Source of the DNA: Mauremys mutica
Lineage: Eukaryota; Chordata; Testudines; Geoemydidae
Direction: 5' to 3'
Assembly: GCF_020497125.1 (NCBI RefSeq)
Contig: NC_059082.1
Coordinates: 48,320,524-48,384,523 of the forward strand
DNA: 64,000 nucleotides
Positions 11,801-23,800 of the stretch are shown here, piece after piece; the first letter of the stretch is position 1, and every line of letters begins with the position of its first letter. The position numbers and the translations under genes were made by a program. The notes beneath the pieces were generated by a model. It searched no databases. It was not told the origin of the DNA and saw nothing but the letters and a program-made list of their open reading frames with translations.

Positions 11801-14800
11801 CCTGGACTATCTCCCTCTTTCACACCCTACGGTTACAAATAAACTAGCAGAAATCTACTCTAACCCCAGTACAACAATTAGACTTCATCGTAGCACATCT
11901 GGACTCAATAGAGGCCAAAGCATCACTACCAATGACCAGATTCTCAGCACTGACCACACTCATATCAGTGGTCACAAACAGCCCATGGGTATCAGCATGT
12001 ACCGGGCCGGCCTACAAGTATTAGGACATATGGCAGCCACTATCTTTGTAGTAAGATATGCTTGACTACATATGTGCTGCCTACAGGGCTGGCTGAGCTC
12101 GGTATACAGACCATGAGAGCACAGCCTGAACAAAAGCTTAACAGTAATATCAAAAGTCCAACACTTCTTAAAATGGTGGACAAGTCCAAGAAACGTATGC
12201 GAAGGGATCCCATTTCAGCAGGATCCACCATCCATACTGATCACAACAGATGTCTCACTGATCAGCTGGGGTGCTTCCTTGACCTAACATACAATCTGAG
12301 GGAAGTGGTTGCCCACAGAAACACATTTACACATCAACCTGCTCGAATTACGTGTGGTTTGCAACGCGTGTATCCATTTCCTCCCAATAATAAGGAACAA
12401 AACAATAAGAATCATGATGGACAACATGGCATATATGTTCTACATAAACGGACAGGGTGAAGCATGATCTCATTCCCTATGAACAGAAGCCATAAAACTA
12501 TGGAACTGGTACATAAAGCACAACATCACCATTACAGCATCATACCTCCCAGGTCAACAGAACATGATGGTGGATACATTAAGCAGACAGTTTTCCCAAG
12601 AACACAAGTGGGAACTGAACAACAACATCACACAACACATATTCCACACACCATATTCTTCAAAGACAGTGACACTATGACCACACCCAAAATTTGTCCC
12701 TAAGATAACATCCTTTCATTTCAACCAACCAATTCACTTACCTTTGTTTTAACCTAAACCACACAGGACTACACAAGACAGTCCTCCACGCTCTAGACGT
12801 TAGACGTGCTTTAGCATTCTACCTAGATAGAATGAAACCATTCCGAAAATCACCAAGACTTTTCGTCTCCACGACTGGATAATCAAAGGGATCCACAATA
12901 TCAAAACAAAGACTTTCAAAATGGATCTCCAATTGCATCCATCTATGCTATCAACAAAAAATAGAACCCCGACAGGGATCAGAGCCCATTTGACGAGATA
13001 AGTATTGACCTCAACAGCCTTTTTGAATAACGTACCAATCACAGAAATATTTTGAGCTGCCACTTGGGCTTCACAACACACATTCACGAATCACTATACA
13101 GTAACACAAAGCTCAGGCTCAGGTGCAATGCTAGGCCTAACAGTGCTAACTTCAACTATGCATACAACTCTGAAGCCCATCTGTCCTCAGTAGGGCACTA
13201 CTCCACGATCACCTGAAGTGGAGCACCCATAGGGACAGCACTTGAAGAAGAGAGGGTACATCTTGTACAGTATCTGAGGTTCTTCGAGATGTGTGTCCCT
13301 GTAGGTGCTCCACTACCCACCCTCCTCCCCTCTACTTTGGAGTTCATATTAAAGACTCCATGGTAGAGAAAGAACTGACGGGGTTGAGTTGTGCGCGTGC
13401 TAGATGAGGTGCCACTGGCATTGCAAGACAGCTACTGTGCACGTGTGCCCTGACCAGGCACTACTACCAAAAATCTCTGATCAGGTGTCAATGTGTCCTG
13501 ACGCTGTTGAAGTGGAGCACCCACAGGGACACACATCTCAAAGAACCTCAGTTACTGCATAAGGTGAGTAACCCTCCCTTTTTTGATGCTTTTTTGCATT
13601 CATTAATCCATAATGGCTCTATTTAAAAAAAAAATGCAGTCAGATGTTAGTGTAGACTATGGAGTGCCTTTTGTAATTAAAATAAATGACAAATTAACAA
13701 CATTTGAAATGTTATTTTTGTGCTTTTTTTACTTGCCTGGAATAGATGTATTACAAACATTTCTAAAGCTCTCATCACCATAGTAAAACAATATACAAAA
13801 TTCAGTTATCAGATCTTATATGCAGGGCCGGCTCCAGACCCCAGCGCGCAAAGCGCGCGCTTGGGGCGGCGTCCCGCGGGAGGGCGGCAGGCGGCTCCGC
13901 TGGACCTCCCGCAGACGTGCCTGCGGAGGGTCCGCTGGTCCCGCGGCTCCGGTGGATCATCTGCTTGGGGCGGCGCAAATCCTAGAGCCGCCCCTGCTTA
14001 TGTGAGAAAGTTTGTCTAAAGCAAAGATATTTTAACACTTGAAATTTACCAACAACTCTCTTTTTCATAATGATGTTTTACACAGAATTGTTGTCATGGC
14101 TGCATGCTACAGGTGATTGGTGCACTAATGTAGATGTCTGACATGAGATTTCCAAAATGTTTTAGATCCAGGCTCTAGTCTGTTTAAGGTATCCTGAGCT
14201 GTACTGAATGCACCCTTGTTGTGTATTCTTTGAAGACACCATTAATTTATTTTACTTTTTTGTCTCTTCCAGGCTGTTAATAGAGAAGAGAACAGTATTA
14301 ATCCTAATATACCTCCCCCCTGAACAGTATCCACTCTCCGCTACCCTTTGTCTTTAGAGTCTAACCCAGTTCCTTTATCCACTCAATTAGCTGAGCACCT
14401 GATAACTTTTTTTAGAATAGTGTTTTTGTGTGACACTATAGTGAAAAGCTTTCTTAAAATTCAATTAAAAAGCTTAACTAACTCTTTCTCTTGCTACTGA
14501 AGAGGACCTTTGAAACAGTGGGTGGTCTTAAGCATATGAAAGTTGGTGCTTTGTGTTGCAGTAGTCAAGTGCAACAGAATAATTTAAGTACACAATTCAA
14601 GATGAGATCTAAAAACTGACCATTTATTGTCAATAAAGATCCTATGGAACTTTCAAAAGAATAATGTCACTAACCCCAGTATCCTGGCCAAATTACAACT
14701 GGGATAATTACATGCTGCCTAACTAAATTCCCCTTGCCATTTCAATTTTATACGATATTCTCCATTTCATGACTAAAGCCCTGAACCCGAACGAGCTCTG

Positions 14801-17800
14801 TGCAAACATACTCCATTTAGGTTAATGGGACTTTATGTGCAGGGGTCTGCTTACATGGAACTCATTTTAGACTCTGATCCTGAACTGTTATCTAGTGTTG
14901 CTGTGCACTGACAGCTGCCATGTTGAACACTAGAGGTAGTTGCAACGTTCCCTATATATGCCTTCTCGCAGGGGTATTGTGAAGCTTGCTGCTTGAAAAT
15001 GCGTTGAGATCCTCCTGTGGAAAGTGGTAGATAAATAAAAAATATTATGGTGGGGTGGTAGTGAAGCCATAATAAAGGTTGCATTAAAGAACGGTATTTA
15101 AGAAGAGAGAAGAAAGAGAATATCTACTAAGTGTTTTTGTTTCAGTTTTTTTCTGGAATAAAACTAAGAGTGTAGCAGGGCTTTTAATTTTCTGTGCAGT
15201 TGGAATGTGGAGGGTGTAGTGTATTTAAAAATGAAACAAAATGGAAATAAAAACAAATGGCTTTTGTAATTGGGTCTCTACTGTCTTACTTTTTTTTTAA
15301 GAACCCCTTTGCAAAGAGCACACATGGAGATTCTACACTAAACTTATGTATATCAGTAGTTTACACAAAAAACACTTTTATAGTTTTCTGTTTTAGAATT
15401 TTTGGGAAAATTTTTCTTATTTAATTATTGATTTGATCTGCCCCAATATGAAAGTGCTACATTAATGATATGATAGTGTTTGCTAGGCAGTGATCTGTGT
15501 CTATACATGGGAGCAGATTTGTCAGATTCCAATGTGTCATTTAATATTTCAGTATTAACTTCAGCACTGCCATTCTGAAAGCGCTGCATTAACTAATGGG
15601 AACTTTCTTTTTAGGTAGTGTCATATGAGTTTCACACATGACAGCAGATTAAACAAGTTGTCAGGGCCTCATTTAATCTAAGGTTGACATTTCTCCATAG
15701 TTGAAAGTTTGCTGCAGCTGCTGTGTTATTTGCTGTCATTATTTTTTGTAAGGCACTGTATTTGCTTTTCATTTTTAATTTCCAATTTATATTGTTTCTT
15801 TAAAAACTGAGGAAAGTCACATTGGAAAAAACTGTTTTAATGTAAGTTAAATGTCTGTTCTAATTTAATAACATTGTCCTCCTACAAATACACAGTTACC
15901 GTAAAAAACCAAACTTTTTCTCTAATTACACCAATATAAAACATTTACCTTTTTACTATTGTCTTTTCACAACACATTGCTAACATCCAAGGTTTCAGAA
16001 ACTATCATGCATCTCTTAAGTAGGACCATACAGACAAGAAGGACAAACATGTTTAAAGGTAGATGCCCTCCTTTTAAGATACGCTTTTAGTTCTGGATTT
16101 CTTTGAAGAAAAGAGAATAACTTTTTATACGTGTCCTTCTTGTATAAACTGCTATACTATTTTAACTCCAACAGTGTATAAGAAGAGAAATAAAAATGTG
16201 GTTGTTGACCTTAACTGTGTATTTGCTAGCTTTTCAGCATTTGAGGAATATGTTGTTATTAAAGTAGAACAGAATAACCTTAACCAAGTTTAAGCAAGGC
16301 TTTTTTTCTGTGTAGTCTTGCCTCTGAATAACTTATGTTTGTGGGGTTGTCAGACCATTAACATTATTGATCATTCATTTTTGTGGTTTACAGGTGTCTT
16401 GGAACAGAACAGTATGTAACTGGCTTGTGTTTACTGCAGGGTCTGTGCATTACGTGAATGAAAAAGGAAAGACAAGCCATGCATTGAGCACAACAGACAG
16501 TCCAATCCAAAAGCTCCTGATCATGGAGAAGAGGGATGTTTTGGTGGTAATAACAGAGAACCTTCTGTTGTCCATGTACACAATCACTCTTGAGGGAGAA
16601 GCAGAGGAAATCATGAAGGTAGGTGAGGTAGGCTGAGGGGTAAAGGTTAGGTACTGCTGAGGTACAATATCAGTTTCTATAGATGTATAGTTCCACTTTT
16701 ACTTTTGCCAATTTTCTGTTGCATGACAAATTCATTAAGGCCCACCTTTATTTCTTGGAGAAAACCCCACCCTTTAAGGAAATGCATGTTCCTCCTAAGG
16801 TTACTCCTGCGGGGATTCTGTGCCTCAAAATTAAAAATTCTGCGAATTTGGTTTGTCAAAATAATGCAATATAATCATACCAGTTTCAGTTGTTTTGGTA
16901 ATGTATTTAAACTACAAGACAGAAAAAAAGTCACTTGGTAACTAATACCCTGCATTCCAGTTATAATCCTGGATTTTCATTTAAATTATATTACAGAACA
17001 CCAAATGGCGCGAAAAAAAAAAGAGTAGAACATCATTTTAAATTACTCAGACTTTCACACATGAAAGTCGTACAATTTTGCTAATCACTGTCCTGGACCT
17101 GGCTGGGTACTTTGGGAAATGTTTTATTTGCCCGCAAAATCTTTTTTTTTTAAATTTTTTTTTAAATGGGTAAGTAAAATAACTCCTAAATTGTAATCTA
17201 ACCCCATTGTGCCACTTTTCTCACTTTTTTCCTGTGCCAAGCACATAGATCTTCCTAGCTATTTCCTTACTATCATTTATAAGGCTTTACATCACTTTGG
17301 CAATATAAGGGCCTTAAAAGTTTTACAGATTTTATGCTCCTGGGGGAATTTATAGAGAATGGGAACAGCTAACTAACCATAGGAACATTAACAATGTTAC
17401 TATGCAGGCAGGCTGCTACATTTCTGCCTCAGGGAATGAAATAAATTAACCATCGACAGCTACATTAACAAAATACGGTTTTGGTTTTTTTTACAAAAGC
17501 TATTTTCTTTAATTTGAAAACAATTTTTCAGTAACATGATACTAATATTTAATTTTTTTTTGATTCTCAGAAAGTTACAGACATGTTACTAGGCAGGCAG
17601 GCTGCTACATTTCTGCCTCGGGGACAGAGCCTTCCTCATGCATAATAAAAAGACCTCCCCCTCCCCCATGTCCTATGAGCCGCAGTAGCAATCGAGAGGG
17701 ACTGAATCTCTCTCACTTGTTGGCCCCCTAATGGTGATCAGCATCTCTCTGGCAGGCATGCACACCTAGCCCTCTTCCCCCCGCAGTGATTTGTGTCTCT

Positions 17801-20800
17801 GAGGCTGCTCCAGGCATGCTGGAACAGACGGGCTGCCAGGAAAGAGGTGCATGTCCCCCCCGCAGGTTTCTTTTGCATTTTTCTGTGCAGGTGGCACAGA
17901 AATATGCAGACGATGTGAATTCTGCACCTCTGCAGGGACCCAGAATTCTGTCAGGAGTACAAGGTGGAGCCAAGAATTGTGGTGGTTATTTCAAAAGCAT
18001 GGGTTTTCTTTTGCATTCCTGGTTTCTCTGTTCTAACCTTCTCTCTCAGGGCCCTGGTCCGTCCTGTCCCTTCTCAAGTCCACAAATATCTCAGAGACCT
18101 TTATGCTGGTAAAACACCCAGTGCCATTTATTTACAGTGCTGGTTCCCACCACCCTTGTACACTGTTCAGCCTTACACCTACAGTCTTAGGGAGCCCTCA
18201 GTTCCTGAGGCAAGCAGGCAAGAGTGATCTTTGTCTGCTTCCTCTCTTTGCCTTTTTGTGTCTTCTGTCTAGTGACATTAGCCTTCCAGCTCTTTATATA
18301 AATTTTTATAAACCATTCATAAGCCAACCCTATAATTCAGGGGTCAGTAAACTTTGGCTCCTGGGCCATCAGGATAAGCTGTTGGTGGGCCAAGATGTTT
18401 TGCAAAGGTTTCAGATTACCCCTGAAACATTTAGTTAAATTTAGGAATCTTAAGAGGGATATTGGTATGAGTAATTGGGGAATATGTGAACAGAATGAAA
18501 GATTTGTTTGGAAAATGGGTGAGGGGTAAAGGTGTTAAAGTTTTGAGGGAATGTTTGATCTCATGGCTCAAGAGCATTTCCTAGGCATATGTAAGACTGA
18601 TGTAAAGCAGTGTCTATGGGACAAAGATGTAAAGTCTGTGTATGAGAGAGTCTCTTGCTGATGCCTTTGAACAGACCCAGGCATCTATTTAAAACAAACC
18701 ACTGAAAGTATCAGAGAGGTAGCCGTGTTAGTCTGGTTCTGTAAAAGCAGCAAAGAATCCTGTGGCACCTTATAGACTAACAGACGTTTTGCAGCATGAG
18801 CTTTCGTGGGTGAATGCCCACTTCGTCGGATGCAAGAGTGGAAATTTCCAGGGGCAGGTAGATATAAGCAAGCCAGAAGCAAGCTAGAGATAACGAGGTT
18901 AGATCAATCAGGGAGGATGAGGCCCTGTTCTAGCAGTTGAGGTGTGAAAACCAAGGGAGGAGAAACTGGTTCTGTAGTTGGCAAGCCATTCACAGTCTTT
19001 GTTTAATCCTAAACTGATGGTGTCAAATCAAACCTCGATGCCAACTCTGCCCACATATCTACACCAGCAACACCATCACAGGACCTAACCAGATCAGCCA
19101 CACCATCACCGGTTCATTCACCTGCACATCCACCAATGTAATATATGCCATCATATGCCAGCAATGCCCTTCTGCTATGTACATCGGCCAAACTGGACAG
19201 TCTCTAAGGAAAAGGATAAATGGACACAAATCAGATATTAGGAATGGCAATATACAAAAACCTGTAGGAGAACACTTCAACCTCCCTGGCCACACAATAG
19301 CAGATCTTAAGGTGGCCATCCTCCAGCAAAAAAACTTTAGGACCAGACTTCTAAGAGAAACTGCTGAGCTTCAGTTCATTTGCAAATTTGACACCATCAG
19401 TTTAGGATTAAACAAAGACTGTGAATGGCTTGCCAACTACAGAACCAGTTTCTCCTCCCTTGGTTTTCACACCTCAACTGCTAGAACAGTGCCTCATCCT
19501 CCCTGATTGATCTAACCTCGTTATCTCTAGCTTGCTTCTGGCTTGCTTATATTTACCTGCCCCTGGAAATTTCCACTCTTGCATCCGACGAAGTGGGCAT
19601 TCACCCACGAAAGCTCATGCTGCAAAACCACTGAAAGAGGTCTTTGAAGCTGGTGGGACGGGACGATCCCATTTTATCCCTAGCAGGAGGGGAGGGTAGC
19701 TGGGAGGCTGGGTACTCACCTCCCCAAAACCATTCCTCTAACCCTCATCCAAATCTCTTGTAAAAGCAGAAGAGCTCAAAAGGTGATATCAGTGTAGTTC
19801 CACTGATGGCCTGAGGAATAAATGCCTTGTGCGAGGAGGAAGCAGGCAACCAATAGCTCATGTTAGTTTTGCTATCCTCAACACAGAAACCCCCCAGGCA
19901 ATCAAAATCTATCATATTGGTTTTGTGAGATTAGCCTTTGCAGAACCAGACATGGAGCATGTTGAGGTAATCCAAATTAATGGTGGGGAACGCTTGAGGC
20001 AGAGGGATAAAGGGGCTCAGATCTCTCTCGTTAAGCAGAGTGTGGTTCCAAAGGCCAGTATGTTACGTAGCCAAATGGCAGAGATTGTGGGGGTGGGCAA
20101 AAGCAGATTCCTTCTACCACTAGCTAAAATCCATGTGATTTTGGGAAGGTTTGGGAAATGTTTTAACTGTGGGGGTAATGGAACACCTCCTAGTTGACCT
20201 GCTTCTTGGTAACAGTTTTTTCCGTGTAGCTTAGATTCAGGTATTCGTTTGCAGCAGGAGGGAGTTTTATGCTGGGACCCCCGAGGGAAATGGTAATGTC
20301 TCAGGAACTGTTGGGAGTATGGAAGAGAGTCTCCTTGGTTCTTCTGCAGCAGGGGGAAGCCACATGCTTCCAGTTGGGAGGGTGGTTGAGACCAACTCCT
20401 GCACTGCAGCTGGAAGCAACACCATCTCAGGAAAGAAGGGGGGTGTAATGCCTGCCAGGGAGAGAATTGTCCAGGTTGTTAGCTGCCAGCAAGTTGCTCT
20501 AGGGAGCATAGGGAAATGTATCCTAGAGGGAAGCCCAGAGAAGCAGAAGGGAATCTCAGAAACCACTGAGTTGGGTGAGGAGTACTGTGACTGTCACACG
20601 GGGAAGCAGTGTGCTTCCAAATCTGGGAGGGGCTGGCAACATGCCCTCAGGAGCAGGGGCAGGAGAGGGGTTGTCAGTGATTAAGGAAACTGTCCCAGTT
20701 GTTAGCTGGCAGAGTTTTGCAGCTGAACAAGGGAGAGGAACCTTCCTAAGGAGCACAGAGAAATATGTCTTAAAAGGGGGCCCAGGGGAGGAAACTGGGA

Positions 20801-23800
20801 AAGGAATAGTGGGAAGACCGGAATGTCTCCACACTGGTCATGAAGGAGAGGATGCCCAGGACCAGATGGCTGAGTCAGCATCTTTGCACTCAGCCTGTGA
20901 CTCATGTTTTGAGAAAGAACTGTGTAACTGACCTTCTGGAGGGGAGCAGTCACACAGCTGACTTCTTGGGAACAGAGAAAGAGGTGGTGGAGGGCAGGGC
21001 CGGCTTTAGGAACTGCAGGGCCTGATTTGAATACCCGGCGGCGGTCCGGGTTTTCGGCGGCACTTGAGTGGGGGTCCTTCACTCGCTCTGGATCCTCCGC
21101 CACCAAACTGCTGCCAAAGACCCGGACCGCCACCCAGTATGTAAAAAAAATAATTAAAAATTAAAAAGGTGCCTAAGGCGTGGGGCCCGATTCCAGGGAA
21201 TCGGGGGAATCTGCCTAAGGCTGGCCTTGGTGGAGGGTACCCCAATCAAGGTCCCAGTTTTTCAGGATGCTATTTTTGATAAGTTTTTGAAAAGTAACTG
21301 TCTCTTTACATCAAGTTGCAGCTCCAACACCTGTGATAACAGAGGAGTTCAGATAAGAAAATTGCCAGGTGGTGGTTTGTAAGAATGCAAATGACCCAAC
21401 AGTCAGAGAGGGGTGTGTTTTCCCCCAGGCTGGTGAGACACAGAGAGTAGTTATGGGAAAGCTGCTGGGAAAAGGTGCATCTGATCAAAGGGTAAACGCA
21501 CCTTGTCTAGAGAGTACAGAGCATAGCCCTCTAGGGGGGCAGAGAGTGACTCAGTGCTGAGAGGGGGAAACACAGGGTAACTCCAAAAAGGGAGCTGGAT
21601 TTTTTTGTATATGTACAGTCCTGGGGTTGGGAGACAGCTCCCCAAAGGGCCAGTCAGTATGCAGGATCCCCCTAAATTCCTATCTTGCCAGACCCTGAGG
21701 TACCCAAATCCCAGAAACATAGTTAAAATAAGAACCCAGGCAGAGGGGAACACTGGAGGAATAGAAAAGCCAGTGACTGATTACATGGGAGAGAGTCAAA
21801 GGACACCATGGGTAATGAAGAAACCAACCTCAAACCAGACTATGATACCACACCCTCTGTTCAGATAAAGGTACTTGTAAATGCACATCTGTGATAATAA
21901 TTTTGGTAATAATGTTAAGTTTTGGGGATAAGAATTTTGACATGGATGTTAAATCTTATGGCAATGCTAGTTCTTCTTCGAGTACTTGTTCATGTCCATT
22001 CCACATTAGGTGTGCATGCGTTGTGTGCACGAGCGTCAGAAACTTTTTCCCTTAGTGGCTCCCGTCGGGCCGGCGGGGCCCCCGCCATAGTGGCGCCACT
22101 ATATATACCCCCGCTGGCCCAACCCCCCTCCAGTTTCTTCTTACCGTCTGCGACGGCGTTGTTATCAGTTAGTTAGCGTTTCATTGTTGCTGAACTCTTA
22201 ATAGATTAGGTGCCGGCAATGGTGAGCCGTTCGAGGTCACCGTTACGGCATCGCTCCCGGCACTGGTCCCGGTCGAGCTCTGAGTCCGAGGACTCCCAGC
22301 TACCCTGGACTCAGATGGAAGTCTCAGTACCGGAGATGAGTCAACTCACAAGGTCAGTGCAGGACATATGGCGCTCCCCGGTGCCCCCCCCCAAGACCGG
22401 CACCAGCAGGACTTGAGCCAGGAGTTGCTGAAGGCGCCCAGGAGACACCAGTACCGGTCCAGAAAGGAGCGGTACCGGTCAGCCAGAAGCCGATCATCAG
22501 CCTCTCGCCGGCACAGATCGACGGCACCGCTGTGGCCCTCACGCTCGGCGTCACCGGAGTCTGGCACCGACTTGGGCCAATATAGCTACCTACAACAGGC
22601 CCCGGATAGCAGGGAACAACAAACTGGCTGTCTACACTGGCCCTTTTGGACCCCGTGGGCCTACCACCAGCGTCAAGGTGCTCCCTCTAGGGCCAGCTAT
22701 TCGGTACAGAGATCTTGGTCCCTGCACCGATGCTCCCCTGTAAGGGAAGGTATGGTGTCCAAGCTGTCTGCAGCCTTGCCAAGCGAGAGAGAGGACAGCC
22801 CGGCACCGTACCTGGTGCCATCCCAGGACCACTGGCCCCGCCTTGAGCCGGAAGCCCCTTCCCTGAGGGAGGAGGACCGGGGGGACCAGCAGGAGGAAGC
22901 TGAGCAGCTGCTAACCTCTTCGTCATCCCCGGATGAAGCAGTAGCAGGCACGGCAGTGTTAGGACCTCTGCCATTAGACCACAAGGCCCACCAAGAACTG
23001 CTTCATAAGGTGACCCATAACTTGGGGTTGCAAGCCGAGGAGACGGTTGAGCAGGAAGACCCCATGGTGGACATTTTGAGCCCAGAAGGTCCTTCCAGAA
23101 TAGTGCTCCTGCTCATTAAGACCATTCAGTCTAATTACACGACTATATGGCAGACCCCGGCATCCAGCGCACCAACAACCAAAGGTGTGGAATGCAAGTA
23201 CTTTGCCCCATCAAAAGGTTACGACTTCTTGTTCTGTCATCCGAGCCCATGTTCACTGGTTGTCTCGGCGGTGAACGAGAAGGGGGCCGGGGCTTGTTGC
23301 CCATGGTGCTCTAAGACCAAGGAAGCAAAACGCCTAGACCTGTTCGGCAGGAAGGTGTATTCGTCAGGGGGCCTCCAGATGAGGATTGCTAACCAACAGG
23401 CCATCTTCAACAGGCATAACTTCAACACCTGGGTGGCAGTGGGGAAGTTTAAGGACAACCTTCCGTAGGCCTCCCAACAGGAGTTCATGGCCCTAGTGGA
23501 GGACGGCTAGGCCATAGCGAAAACCTCCCTCCAAGCGTCCCTGGACTCGGCGGACGCGGCGGCCAGGACAATAGCATCAGGCGTGGTCGTGCGACACTCA
23601 GCGTGGCTTCAGGAGTCAGGTTTGCTGCCTGAGGTTCGGAATTCGATCCAGGACCTCCCATTCGAAGGGTTCGGACTTTTCTCGGACCAAACTGATTCGA
23701 AGCTACATAGCCTTAAGGACTCTAGAGCCACACTCAAGTCACTGGGTATGCATACCCCAGCAACTCAGAGGAAGCCCGTTAAGCCATAGCCCCCTCCTCA

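Larger units (their letters stand above)
10143..13573 (+). mobile_element. DIRS-type retrotransposon, copy 1, internally deleted
   Basis: Both ends carry the inverted terminal repeat containing CCCTGTGGGTGCTCCACTT (10163 on +; its complement AAGTGGAGCACCCACAGGG near 13510). The interior holds a gag-like stretch (about 11180-11810) and then the C-terminal end of the reverse transcriptase (about 11870-12060). Next come RNase H remnants (about 12220-12700) and tyrosine-recombinase remnants (about 12760-13090). DIRS elements use a tyrosine recombinase instead of an integrase and have inverted rather than direct terminal repeats. The catalytic core of the reverse transcriptase is missing and the frames are broken. 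Confidence 0.8.

Noticed and set aside
20319..21868. Multiple 80- to 143-residue frames
   Set aside because: Frames overlap on both strands and are broken; no recognised domain. Kept only as part of a retroelement-like stretch.
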